Below are positions 11,380 to 22,602 of a stretch of DNA of 64,000 bases, piece by piece (position 1 is the stretch's first letter; each line of letters begins with the position of its first letter). Below the pieces are notes generated by a model. That model saw only the letters and a program-made list of their open reading frames with translations. It was not told where the DNA came from and did not search any database. The stretch comes from Fennellomyces sp. T-0311. Taxonomy: Eukaryota > Mucoromycota > Mucoromycetes > Mucorales > Lichtheimiaceae. The stretch spans positions 1 through 64,000 of the forward strand of contig JALLLT010000028.1 of NCBI GenBank assembly GCA_025266875.1, written 5' to 3'. Made by a program: the position numbers and the translations under genes.

Positions 11380-12258
11380 AATACCATACGGATCACCGCA
11401 AGGATCCATTATTAGTCCAATCCTATATGCGACTTTCATCGATTCCCTACCAAGGATTCTTTTGGCAAGACTGCCCACTGCAAAATGTCTTCATTGAAGC
11501 TGTTCCATTGCATGTGCACACCAAGTCATCCGCACAATTCGTAAAGCAAATCGACAATTACAATGCTTGCGCCGCACGCCAGATCACTATCTCAGTTGGG
11601 ATCAATTCTTTACTGTAGGCAGATCATGTTGCCAACCTTGGCTCTCCAGAGAGTGTACACACTCCACTGACCATGGCCGAATAGCACTCTTAGGATCTTG
11701 GCTATCGTTGGCATCCAGCGAAATGTCAAGTCATTGACAGCGGCCCTACTCGATATACCTTATATGGTGAATCTCTGGCGAAGGTAACATGGGTTGAATA
11801 CCTAGGTATACTCTTCAGCGACAAAGGAATTGACACTAGCCGCCTCATACAACATAACACAGCCAAGACCACTAACGCCATGCGCATGCTTCACAGCATT
11901 GATGCTCCGTTTGTATCACACATTTATCCGACCAGTGATGGATTATGAACTTGCCATTGTCAAACTCACAGCAGCCTTGAAAACACAGCTGGAACGCACT
12001 CAGAGACACTGTATACGGTTAGCATTAAATGTGATCGACGTTACTGCAACCACTACAACTATTGTCCCTCTACCCCTTGCCACCCTACCTGATATGTCCC
12101 TCCGGCAACTATTCTGCAGTTCAAATTTGTTCACCGAGCACATGAATTAACACCTACAACGTTGCTGGCCAGTATTGTGGGCTCGCTTCTCCGGCACCAG
12201 CAACCAGGCAGGGAATGGCTTGCCATCACCAAAAATAAGCTATGGGTCGAGTATAAAC
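11380..12258 (+). mobile_element. Non-LTR retrotransposon (LINE) reverse-transcriptase relic
   Basis: Broken frames on the plus strand spell the middle to late part of a LINE reverse transcriptase. 11427-11618 reads FIEAVPLHVHTKSSAQF and NACAARQITIS. Then comes ADHVANLGSPESV, which resembles the A/F-A-D-D-V-A catalytic box with the second Asp lost. Next WHPAKCQVIDSGPTRYTLYG and WVEYLGILFSDKGIDT match the conserved K-C-x-V...YLG region, and 11918-12030 gives RLYHTFIRPVMDYEL plus KTQLERTQRHCIRLAL, the usual thumb helix. At least two frameshifts and stops (one at 11616-11618) make it dead. It ends at the hAT-like TIR at 12259. The family call rests on motif order; no search was possible. Confidence 0.75.
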
Positions 12259-13607
12259 TAGGGCTCTAAACGGGCTCAACGAAGCGGGCCATGTCTTTTG
12301 CCTGAACCCGAAATTGCACGAACCCGAATTAAAGTGACCCTCCCGACGAAATTCACAACGTGAACTATATTAATGCAACAATGACTAATGAAGAAGTGAA
12401 TGGGGGTTTGCCGCGTATTATCCTATATAATGTTCGTGCAAAAGTGGTCTTTATTATATTAGATCAAGAAACCGCCATCTTACACTTTTTTGGAATAGCA
12501 GGTCTTTTTTCTAATACGAGGCTAATATCTCGTTTATTTGTAATTTTTCAGAGGCGGAGTGCAGCAAGCAACAAGGAGAGACCGAGAAGTACAAAAAGCC
12601 AAAGCGACACCCTGAGACAAACCAGCAATTCGACATCGCAATTGGCGCAGGAATGCCTTCTGCTTTTTCTCTCGATATCCTTTAAATGGAATTCAGGCTC
12701 AATGTTCGAGAATATCAAAAAGCAGGTCACCTATGTATAATGCTTCAGAATAAGTTTTTTTTATCGCCACATACAGTACTGCTGGGCCACATATGTTTTC
12801 CATACAGCTCAATTTTACCACATGACTCACCGTTGCTTGACCGGCACTCCATTCCATTTCGACATTGTGCGTCCCAATCAATAAAAGGGTGGCTACGTAC
12901 ATACTGTAATAGTACATACATAGCCACTCTTTTTGGTTTTCAAATAGGGACACTCCGTCAAGCGCACTTCTTAAGATGAAAGAAGCTGATGGTTGCGCTT
13001 TCTTCTTTATGTGATGGCTTTCCGCGAAGCACCGCATTAAATATACCAAAGGTTGCTTTTTTCAGTAATCAAATGTCTGTCTGGTGGAGGCGCTTTTCAA
13101 CCACTATTGTTATCCTTTTTTTTTCGTTTAATAAGGCTACCATTGTATTGACTCACTTTACCTTCGCGTTTTACTTCTGCTTACACAATGCCAGCTGGAA
13201 ATTATCTTTGCTTGAACACATAGCCCTTTCACACTAACGCCGATCCTTATCCAAGTGCCAACACATTCGCGGACTAGCGTTGCGGGTGGTTGGAATAATG
13301 CTATATTGACGTAGCATCCTTCATTATCATGAATAGGATTGTTGTAGAAACTGCCCAATACTTTGACAAATTTTTCCATACTAAAAATGAATATTTAGTT
13401 GATTTTTCTTTATTTGCAATACACAGTTTTGAAAGAATCAGGTTACATATATGACAATGGTCTCATTTAGATAGTTGTTTCATAGAGAAAATACATATGT
13501 TTTGCATTCGGGCACCCACCTTCACACCGCTTCCCTGACCCGATGCCCGAAAATGCCGGGCCAAAACGGGCCGTTCACGGGCGTGTCCGCCCGTATTTGG
13601 AACCCTA
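12259..13607. mobile_element. hAT-like DNA transposon, degenerate or non-autonomous
   Basis: The left end TAGGGCTCTAAACGGGC (12259) and the inverted right end TAGGGTTCCAAATACGGGC (ending 13607) are imperfect terminal inverted repeats of hAT style. Next to each end lie CGGGC / CCCGAA subterminal motifs (12280-12335 and 13505-13595), typical of hAT ends. The 1349-bp interior has only short ORFs (12360-12740 plus, 12699-13049 minus) and no BED finger or hAT dimerisation domain I can recognise. The 8 bases outside the two ends (GTATAAAC and ACTTGGGC) do not match, so the copy has either lost its target duplication or its flanks have recombined. The left flank is LINE relic; the right flank is a gene relic. 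Confidence 0.6.
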
Positions 13608-14390
13608 ACTTGGGCAGCTGCAGTGAGAAGCGAGGCAACGCGACGTAGAATCCATTCTGATGCATATGTAGCGATCCAATGAAAGCCTGGGGTCCTATAG
13701 AGCGGTCAGTGTCGGCACTGGTAGGGAGAAAGAGAACATACCACTGAGTTGAATGAACTACATAGATACGTTGCTTGCGCGCTTCGGATCCAGTTCAATC
13801 ATCTCGTCCAATGTGTCTTTTGCTTCACGCAGAATTTTCTTTTCGCCCATGGTTATTTTGCTGCGACAGGAAATCCGAATGTTGGTAAGCTCACCTGCGC
13901 CGACATTGTATTCTTGACCGTGATCCCAGAGCGTCCTGAAATCGATTTTGAACCCGGTAATGGCTCTCCCTGCAGCATGTTCCTTGTACATGTCCTGCTT
14001 CCTCAAGCTTGAATACATGTTGACCGAATCACCTCTAGAAAATCGATTAACTGGGCGACTCATAACTATGCAACAGAAGCGCTTACAATTTGGTTCTGAT
14101 GATGCCATCGATATTGAACAATGCATCTAGAATTGGACTCCATACTTTTGCGAGATAGTCGTCCTCTGTGGCGGTAACCGATGGACCGTCGCTCAAGATA
14201 TTTGACTCATGTATTTCGTATATCTCGATCCTAAAGAAAAAGTTACTACTCAACTGATGATCAGAGTGATCATAAGTTACATCAGCTCCGCAAGCTTGAG
14301 CTCTTTCCGTTGTGTAGATCCGTACGCGGACTGTGCACACACTTTACCAAGGTGTCGTATTCCCGACGCACAACATCATCCATGGCTACA
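13608..14390 (-). pseudogene. Truncated member of an apparently lineage-specific multi-exon gene family
   Basis: Minus-strand exons join in frame. An upstream exon ends at 14281 (TQRKELKLAELM), 14087-14230 follows (TATEDDYLAKVWSPILDALF), then 13770-14034 (GFKIDFRTLWDHGQEYNVGA; ILREAKDTLDEMIEL). After only 26 nt the frame resumes at 13743 (IGSLHMHQNGFYVALPRFS) and stops dead at the TIR of the hAT-like element. The pattern (an acidic helix before VWSPIL, a KIDFR strand, a REAKDTLDE helix, then a short-chain end) is one I associate with expanded uncharacterised families in Mucorales; no function is known to me. The 26-nt gap is too short for a normal intron and is probably a lesion. The 3' end is missing. 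Confidence 0.5.
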
Positions 14391-14879
14391 TGATTTTCCT
14401 TGATCCTTGTTTTGTATCCGTTGTTATTGCGACATCAACAACCGTACAGTTATCAATCGCCTTATTTGCTTGCGTGTGCAGCCTTGGTCCGGCTTTACCG
14501 ATCATGCAGGGCAACTCCGTTAAATAAGGCTCTGTACGACCTTCGGCCTCATTGATATTAGACGGCAAGGTCATTAGAGACTCTGCGATAACATGGATCT
14601 TTGGGCTGTTAGATAAAAGTATTCATCTTCTCCGCCTCGACTCACCATCATTATAAATAGAGAGTAGTTTTCCTCAATAAAACATTATCTGATTGTCCGG
14701 TCTCGTCATTCGAAAGTCTTTTCTCGTTAAGCGATACCACGCAAGGTACTTTGTCGCCTTTTCCAAATTGTGACTCTTCGCCACCAACTACATGATTCTC
14801 GTTACACATTACACGGCCGTATTGATATAAGAGAAAGATACCTTTTCAATGACGTACCATGTTTGCTTAGCAAACTTGA

Positions 14880-15121
14880 TATCTCGCGAGTTTCGCATCG
14901 GTACAAGCGCTCGTACTTTGAGACCACTACATCCCAGTTATACATGGGTTCAAGAGCGCTTTTCTGGCTGGCGTCCACACGATCACCAGATCCAGAATGG
15001 ACGACATACCACAGCTATGACAGGCGCAAATAAATATAACGTCCGGCCGGAAAAATGTATACAAAGTTTGATCGCTTACATCTCCATGGAATCGCAACCA
15101 TTTTACATGAACAAGCAGCAT
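14880..15121 (-). pseudogene. Possible 5' piece of the same relic gene
   Basis: A minus-strand frame opens at 15121 (RPDVIFICACHSCGMSSILD) and, with one frame change near 14935, continues DVVVSKYERLYRCETREISS to about 14880, where a GTACGT donor follows. It lies 0.5 kb upstream of the relic at 13608-14390 on the same strand, so it may be its N-terminal part. The link is inferred from position only. Confidence 0.3.
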
Positions 15122-15285
15122 TTGATAGCCAGACGATTAGATGATTATATCGTTTGGCTTTAAAAGCACTTGTCCTGTTATGCATGCTTGATGGCTAATA
15201 AAACAATTTGTCAGTTATTTCTTTTAAGAAATTTTTCGGAAATTGGGTACCAACCTTGCATTAATTTTCGGTTTCAAGAGAACCA

Positions 15286-16143
15286 TCATCTTCTTGAACA
15301 ACCGCCACAGAATGGACAGCTGGTGCTCATCGTAACGATATTTGCATTGAGTGACCGCCTTTCTCCACAAAGGTCAGAGGTCATTCGAATGCGCTGCAGC
15401 AAACAGGCGGTAGAGTCGATGTGCACTTCATACCGACATTCTCTTCGTCTTGGACACTGGGCTTTGCCTTTGACTGGCCAGATGATTGCATTTTCTTCAA
15501 CTAGCTCAGCCCTGAGACTGCTGTTCTCCTTATAAACTGCAAAGGCACCAAACATCACCAACATCGGCTTATGCCCAGTTTGGTTGACGACAGTGACTGG
15601 GTCATAATACGCCCATCTGGTGTGACAGTCTAAGTGACAGTACGACTCATCAAGAAATGCTTCCTGTCGGATAGGCAGCTCATTACGGTTCAGATTGCTC
15701 AAGCGTCTTTCCAGATATGTGTTCCTGTACTTGACGATGGCTTCGCTGTCATGAAGAATGTTTTGCTTTTTTTTCCCATTCCATAATCAAGGTCAGCAAG
15801 CTTTTATAACCGAGAGAGATGGCACATCAGATATCTGGTCCTCGAGGTGCATGTGGATACGCTTTGTTGTGGCTGGCTGACCGGTCTTGGGTCATTCTAC
15901 CATGACATTTTGAATTTCATTGACATACTCATCCAAGAGTACCTTCCTCAGGAGACCTAGCTTCTTACTTTCATCTGGCAAATTCATGACATTAGAAACG
16001 GTAATGATTATTCCCGCCGTCGTGTCTTCAATGTCAAAGAGGCCCTGTAATACCTTGCGCGGGGAGCCGTCGATATTGATGTTTCCGAGTCTTCTGTGCT
16101 CACTTTTGTTATCGATGAGCAATAGTAAATGAAGTCCATTCAT
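15286..16143 (-). mobile_element. Tc1/IS630-type DDE transposase relic
   Basis: Read on the minus strand: an N-terminal piece (16143-15892) with LLDEYVNEIQNVMVE and, past a stop, TGQPATTKRIHMHLEDQI; then NILHDSEAIVKYRNTYLERR; then 15702-15286 with EAFLDESYCHLDCHTRWAYY, PMLVMFGAFAVYKENSSLRA and ELVEENAIIWPV. The block with a first catalytic Asp in LDESYCHLD and a following MFGAF strand fits the DDE fold of the Tc1/mariner-IS630 superfamily. Several stops and a frame change separate the pieces, and the C-terminal third with the last catalytic acidic residue is absent. No TIR was found at its edges, so the element's limits are unknown. Confidence 0.65.
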
Positions 16144-16479
16144 TTTTTGTAATGCGCGCTTGAGTGCGGTTTTAATTGAGGTGATACCATTGTATGCAAC
16201 GAAATGTAAGTCAAACGAAAGCGACGCGCGTCAGGAACACGAAAATCGCAGTCTTAACGTAGAAAAATGACATCACGAGGAAGCTCTATTAACGAGCACT
16301 TCTTGCACCCAATATTTTGTATACATCTTTTTCGGCCGGTCTTTAAGTGAATTGAGGATGATTGGATGTGGTTAATTGCTGTATTTAATACCTCGAAGCA
16401 ATGGTGAAGAACCGTCTAGGTACGTAGAGCGTTCGAGTTGGGATTGCTACTGTATTGCGAACAGGGGAAGACTAATGTA

Positions 16480-16906
16480 TACACTTATTAGTTATGCAGA
16501 GAACGACTCGGATTCTTCAAATCAACGGTAAGTAACTCAATCAGTATGTGTTGCGCGCTGATTACTAACTACTCTCATAAGTAGTCCGCAAAATGTCACT
16601 CCCCTGGCAAAAAAGAAGGTAAAAAGTTACTTCAATGTTTCTTCAAGATACCTACAATAAGTGTATCAGGATAATCAAGCAACGCAATGGACAGAATGTT
16701 CGGAGTACCGCTGATTCACGTCGCTCGAATCCGATTCGCCGCTTAACTACAAGGCATACGAATTGAAAGGACAAGTAAACAAACAGATGATGGATGAAGT
16801 ACTTAGTGGGAAGAAACGAAATAAAGTTGCAGGAATATGTAAAAGGATACGGGATATCGAATATGCATACTATATACTGGGGCTACATAATATCCTTAAA
16901 TTATAA
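16480..16906 (+). pseudogene. Unrecognised multi-exon coding relic
   Basis: Short plus-strand pieces join through plausible introns: SYAENDSDSSNQR (to 16530), SPQNVTPLAKKK (near 16585), then from about 16670 DNQATQWTECSEYR. An in-frame TGA follows, and the same frame continues LESDSPLNYKAYELKGQ and ILGLHNILKL to a TAA at 904-906 past 16000. The single TGA in otherwise continuous coding sequence suggests a recent pseudogene or a rebuilt splice I missed. It resembles in style the short Ser/Lys-rich N-terminus plus helical core of uncharacterised Mucorales genes. No function assigned. Confidence 0.3.
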
Positions 16907-17386
16907 CGAGTCTTCATGAAATCACATGACTACTAATGCCATAAAACGATGTGGGAATTCATGAATCTATGCGAATCGTGACTTCTCGTGAAGCTTTTCA
17001 TGGATATCCATTCATATAGTAAGTCATGAACTTTCATGCATTGCCATCCATATCTACGACCATTTTGAACCATGGTGCATATAAGTGAGCAGTTACTGCA
17101 CATATAAAGTTGCCATTCTAGCATGCAAAGGCAGCGATTGGAGCAGTAAGTCCTTCATAGATGGATCCACGCCAAATCGGCTAAATCACATGTATCCCGA
17201 TATCGACCAAAGACAAGCTCCTGATCGTCGGCTTTTACAATAAGATGCAGGGGCCCGTTCTAATTCATTCGCATGACCCTGACATATATGGTAGTGAGCT
17301 AAGCCGATCATGGGAAATCCAGACACATATTGCATATCACATCTTTTTGCATCTTTTTCTTTCGTCCCTTTTTCCATATTATTACT
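16907..17386. other. Intergenic region upstream of the P450
   Basis: No ORF of note. About 16915-17035 is rich in CATGAA/TTCATG words (at least six, both orientations), which is unusual locally but not a perfect repeat. The last 50 bases are T/C-rich and probably carry the P450 promoter and leader. Confidence 0.4.
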
Positions 17387-19441
17387 ATGATTGAAACTCT
17401 TATTTATCGGATCAAGGATTATATTGCCCCGAGAAATCGGATGGACAACAAAAGATTGTCAGTTACCACAGCAGCTATATTAGTTGCCACACTTTACTAT
17501 CTGTACAACAAAATCAACAAACCACCCAAGCAGTTACGCCATATTCCTTACAGTGGTTTCTTTCGCCATATGGCAGCAACCCTTCAAAAGAAACCGGTTG
17601 ATCAAATTGCCAAGGAAATAGCCTATCCACTGGCCCATCAAACGACGAGTGGCCTTTACGCGGTAAGGCACGCGTAAATGTGGCGCAGCCATTGTTAACA
17701 TGTTTGTTCTCTGCAGCGGTTCGATCACTTTAATTGGCAAGTTGTCATTACCAACCCTGTAGTCGCCAGACAATTTTTGTTCGATCAAGGTAGAATTTTA
17801 GATTCATTCGAAGCGACGCTCACAAAGTAACTTTTGTTTAGGTTCATTTGATAGAACTCCTCTGGCAGAACATTTCGCGGGCACTGTTCTTGGACGGTTC
17901 ATCATAGGTCCAAATATTCTATTCTCTACTGGAGACCAATGGAAGAATCAACGCAAGGTAGAGACATGTCCGTTACTCATGGTTAGAGCACTAATAATTT
18001 AAAATAGGTCGCGAATCCGGCTTTTCATCGGGCAATGCCGCTGCAGTTGTTTGGACAACTTACAGAAAAACTATTTCGAGTCATGGACGTTTCTGACAAT
18101 GGAGCTCAGTTGGAGGTTTATGACTTGATGGAACGATGGGCAATGGATGCGCTCGGACAAGCATCCTTTGGTAAGACAATTACACCATAGTTTTTTTTTT
18201 TAAAAAAAAAAACATATGACATAATCCATGCAATCCAGGTTTCGACTTTGGCGCAATTGAGGACAAGAATAATACTTGGGTTCGTCGATACCATACCATT
18301 CTTGCAGCTACCGAAATTCCGTTCTTTGTCATATTTCCAATTTTTGAAAGAAAATTCTTGGATTGGTTTCCCCAACGGAAAAAAGTCCATCAGGAAGTCA
18401 CTATATTCTTGGACATGATCCAGAAAGTCATTGATCGAAAGCGAACGCTTATTCAACAGAAAGCGGAGCAGGATGTACCTGACAATGACAAGGATTTGTT
18501 GACGCTTATGTTGGAACAACCCGAGAACGACGGCCTTACGGCAATGACAGACGAGGAAATGAAGGTGAAACAGCCTCTTTTTATTTTTGGTGCCATGGTA
18601 CTGATATCATGTATTAGAGCAACGTTTGCAACTTCTTCTTTGCAGGGCATGATACGACGGCAGCGGCACTCTCTTTTGCTATTTACTATATGGCAAAACA
18701 TCCTGTTCGTCTTGATTATGTGTAAAATACGACATTGGAGGTTGTACTGACGTAACTGTCAACAGGAAATTCAACAAAAGGCCAGAGAGGAAGCCATCCG
18801 TGTGCTAGGAAACGAACCTCAAGACATCATACCAACGCTGCAGCAAACAAAAGAAATGATATATCTCAATATGGTCATCAAAGAGGTAGCAGCCCATTTG
18901 CTAAAAAAAAAGGCATACCATCCGTACCTAATACGCGCTTTTACAAAAGACACTTCGCATGAACGGCCCCTCTGATTCGCTTACGCCAAAAACATCCACC
19001 AAAGACACCGAACTCGGAGGTGTCTTTATTCCCAAGGGCACCGTAACAACGATCAGTATTTACGAGGTGCATCACAATCCAAAAGTCTGGGAGAACCCAG
19101 ATACATTTGATCCTGAGCGATTTGCGCCCGGACGAGAAAATATCAATAACAGAGACGGTGTCGCTTGGATTCCATTCAGTAGTGGTTCTCGACAATGTCT
19201 TGGAATGAACCTCACTCTCGCAGAGCAAAGATTATTTTTACCAATGTTACGTAAGTGCAGAAGAAATATTTTCTTCTTTTTTTGCACGTACTCCCGATGC
19301 TTAATACAGTGTTGCGTAGTCCGCAAGTTTGAGTGGGAATTGCCTATGGATTCTCCTCATCAGGAAAGAGTGATAACGCAAACGAATTTGAGCGTTCTTC
19401 ATCCTGTGGATCTCAAGGTGAACTTTAAAAAGCGGTATTAA
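17387..19441 (+). CDS. Cytochrome P450 monooxygenase (CYP509-like, tentative)
   Basis: Nine exons: 17387-17662, 17717-17789, 17842-17957, 18008-18170, 18239-18564, 18618-18704, 18766-18885, 18950-19250, 19320-19441. All are in frame, 527 aa, normal for a microsomal P450. The N-terminus has a membrane anchor (about 24-42, VTTAAILVATLYYLY) followed by a Pro-rich hinge (KPPKQLRHIPYSG). The I-helix oxygen-binding motif is FFFAGHDTTAAAL (about 324-336). The ExxR pair is E387-R390, split by an intron. PERF follows in DPERFAPG, and the heme loop is FSSGSRQCLG with the Cys ligand near residue 470. All catalytic landmarks are intact. It is expected in the ER membrane with a P450 reductase; the substrate is unknown. 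The CYP family is guessed from lineage, not alignment. A Zn2Cys6 regulator lies convergent downstream, 566 bp away. Confidence 0.93.
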
Positions 19442-20007
19442 GCAAACGTGCTTGTTATGCTTCTGTTACTTGTATAATGTAGTTTTATGAATCTTATGTA
19501 ATGCCGAATTGCCATAAAATATCAACTTGGACTCCTAAGGTGATACTGTTCTGCATAGATACAGATGAAAGTATGTGTAAAAGCTAGTTCGACAGTGTAC
19601 TGAAGGGTACGTAAGATGATGTGAAGTTGCCTTTTAATGCTATCCTGTACAGTGGCGTTTATATTTTTTGTATAGCTAGTTCGCAATGTGTGCATATGAT
19701 AAAAGGTACCCATGCCAACCCAAGGAATTCTTGTCAATGCCTAGTATTTCTTAGGCACAGGCGACGATCATGAGGTGATGTACGTATTGGGCAGGAGCCG
19801 TCTTGCTACGATCGGCTGATGGTAACCTGATGGCTACACAGTAGGCTACATGGATAATGCACCGCATTACATAACGGCGCCAGGAAAAATCTTCAGCAGC
19901 AGCCGATATGTCAACAGTTTTTCAATCGAGACAGCAAGGCTATATGATGGGGTAAACATTTTCATTTTTTAGTACGATGAGCAGCAAGTCTGTGCTCTAT
20001 TTACAAT
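19442..20007. other. Intergenic region between convergent genes
   Basis: Contains the 3' UTRs of the P450 (CATAAAATATC near 19511) and of the minus-strand transcription factor. No coding signal or repeat was seen. Confidence 0.5.
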
Positions 20008-22129
20008 TTATACTCCAAGATCTCCACATAAAATTGCGTTCATAAAGCTATTCCGATAAGGAGATCTAGATTCTGCTTGACTGCTAATGGCAAGGTGTGA
20101 CTCCAAGTGAGCACACGAATTGCTGAACAAATCTTGAAAAAGAGCAATGCAAGGCATCGGATAGCTATGATAAATCTCGAAATCACCCAGCCTTTTGGCG
20201 TCCGTATACATCTTGAGTGGCGACAGCGAAGGGGGGATTTTGCTGTCTGAAGGTATTCTCGAATGAATCAACTGCACGCAACGAAAGAATGTATGCTGCA
20301 AAGATAATGGAATTTCAGCGTTTGGAGATGCCGAGACACTGATTAGTGCATGCATCGATCGCGAAATGTATTCGAAGATCACTAGTAAAGCAGTAATACA
20401 TCAGTAAAGCCATGGGTGCAAATGCGATAAACGTTACATGGTGCCAGTGCTTCGCTCGGAAGTAGAATCATTTCGATGAGAGTATTGAGCAGCAGCTCGC
20501 ATGAGCGAAGCACTTTTGTTACCGCTCTTTCACTTAATATCCGCAGGATATCCTTGTTCTCGATTTGGGACACTTCGCCCGACGATAGCTTGGGGACTAT
20601 CAAACAAGTGTGGATTCGGATGATGTTGGAGTGTGCAAACGCAAACAACACAGCTGAAATCATCGAGTTCTTTTGTTTCAGTCCAGTGTAAGCTTCCTCT
20701 CCGTAGAGATCATCACATATTCGCAAGTCTGCAGGGAGACTGTCCCACCACTCTCTAATGGCCGTATCGCCTTGTATTATGGCTTCCAGACTGACATTGT
20801 TGACCGGACACACGACAAACGACTACAGAAACAAACGGTCTGATTAAACATGCAAACGGCCACCCATTGCCTTGCTTTAACATACTGCCACGCCCGTGAC
20901 GTACGGATGATTGGAAAGCCGCAGCAGGTGATTGTACAGGTCGATGTGCAAGCGGGTTGTTTCATCTTCATCGGGTATCGGCTCGACAAACAAAAGCGGC
21001 GGCGAGGGCGTTGGCAACGGGTTCTTATCGATGACGACATCGAGAAGATTGATGAAACTTTCGGTGTACAGAAAGTTCCGCTGAAACAGGATCGATAGCA
21101 CTGGCGACTCGTAGCCACTTGCAAATACAGATTCCAAGTCTTTGCAGAGAAGGTACGAGATGGTGACTAAGCGACGCGTCTCGGATGGTTGCAATAGCAC
21201 GAGCATAACAAAGTGAAGGAGCTGGTTGATGGTGAATATCGTCTCCAATTTGCGCGTTGGGTCGTCAAACATGTCGAGGAGAATGGCCTTGCACTTTGTG
21301 TAAAAGTAGTCGCCAAGCTCTCGTTGCTCAGTGGTGGAACAGTTGATGATGGAATGTGTGTTGCAGATGGTGCTGACGCAAATGGCAAGCGTCACTGGGC
21401 ACGAGAGAGGATCGGCAAGGCTATGATAGTGTTTGAAATAGGTCGGTGCATGGAGTAGCGGTAATTTGGGATTGCTATATTGGAAATGCATTTGAACAAG
21501 GTTATCCATGATGGCCCGCATTTCTGGGTTGCCAACGGGCATCGGTCTTGGCGGCAGTGCTTGGCTTTTGCACGGATGTTGGTTCACGGCTCGGGAAAAC
21601 ATTCGGGTGAACGTATACACGATGGTATCAGCGGCCGTGCTTTCGAATTGAAACGGTGAGACCTTGACGAGTCCCTTGAACGGCGAAAGATACCGAAGCG
21701 ACGCTTGGCTGAACATGATGAGTTCTTCGTAGCTCGTAATTGCTGTATGGAGTTTCAAAAGTCCGTCCTCTATGCTCAGTTTCCATTCCATGCTTTGTTG
21801 CTGTCGTTGTATATCACGGTAGTAATCAAGATCGCGTTCCACGCGGCGTAACTCGTTCTCCAGCAATTCAACTTGGCAATGCCAATGCTGTAACGCTGTG
21901 GGAATGAGATCATGCGGTGGGTCATCCTCATCGCTGCTGAAATCTTGTAATGCAGGAACGCAGTCCAGACTTATTCTCGCGCAACGAACACACACGGTCG
22001 AGTCACCGTCCCAGACGCATTTTCTTCGACGTCTTTTGCAGGCTATACCGATTCAAATGTTAACAATGAGATTACACTTTCTTCTTTTTCGCAGAACTAC
22101 AAACTTCGGCAAGGGATGTTACGAGGCAT
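20008..22129 (-). CDS. Zn2Cys6 fungal-specific transcription factor
   Basis: Exons on the minus strand: 22105-22129, 20886-22042, 20438-20822, 20008-20381; 1941 nt, 646 aa, every junction in frame. The first exon codes only eight residues plus one base. It is needed because it supplies the first Cys of the binuclear cluster: joined, the start reads MPRNIPCRTCKRRRRKC, followed by VWDGDSTVCVRCARISLDC. The spacing is C-x2-C-x6-C-x8-C-x2-C-x6-C, a perfect Zn2Cys6 domain. A short linker and helix (LENELRRVERDLDYYRDIQ, coiled-coil dimerisation) follow. The remaining 500 residues are helical with a fungal-specific TF middle-homology region (MHFQYSNPKLPLLHAPTYF). It is a nuclear DNA-binding regulator; its targets are unknown. 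The neighbouring P450 is a candidate target by proximity only. Confidence 0.9.
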
Positions 22130-22321
22130 CAAATCGGAAGGTGTGACGAGATGATAATTTTCGCCTATTTTTCCATTTCGTTTCTCGGATAAAGTGTCGT
22201 CCCGGTCAAAACGATGGCCTTTGACTATCTCACGCTTTGTTTGCCCCCATAAGCACCAAATGCAGGTTTGAAAAGAAAGTTTGTGTTGCCAGTAGGGACT
22301 AAACACTATTTACAAACAGTT

Positions 22322-22602
22322 TCATGAAACAACAACCCGAGCAAACTCCAACTGTCTGATAAGCGCATGTAGTGATATCATGAACAATGCTATCACATCG
22401 GCATGACCTTGTATCTGTTCTGTCGAGCTGGCGAGGACATCTTGCGGTAATCCGTTGCTGCCCTGACTCATAATTGTTGTCAGTCGAGGTTTTAATTGTC
22501 TCATCTCGCTTCGAAGCACGGTCTTCCAATATTTAGCCTTGACTGCATACGTATAAGCAAGGTAATGGTCTGCTTCAGTGTCATCTTTTCCGGAACGCTA
22601 TA
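22322..22602 (-). pseudogene. Unrecognised minus-strand coding fragment
   Basis: An open frame without a good ATG runs from an ATAG acceptor-like site near 22603: SGKDDTEADHYLAYTYAVKA, then LRSEMRQLKPRLTTIMSQG and IALFMISLHALIRQLEF, stop at 22322-22324. The composition is that of a folded helical protein. Upstream minus-strand sequence to 22830 (KYFGSVTQIIHGLHMQRYPR) may be an earlier exon in another frame. No family recognised. The nearest gene, the Zn2Cys6 factor, starts 193 bp away on the same strand. It may be a decayed exon. Confidence 0.3.

Noticed and set aside
16915..17035. Cluster of CATGAA/TTCATG words as a regulatory array
   Set aside because: Spacing is irregular and the words are short; without genome-wide background frequencies it may be chance.
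17387..22129. P450 plus regulator as a secondary-metabolite gene cluster
   Set aside because: No PKS, NRPS, terpene synthase or other backbone enzyme in the window; kept only as a weak pair finding.
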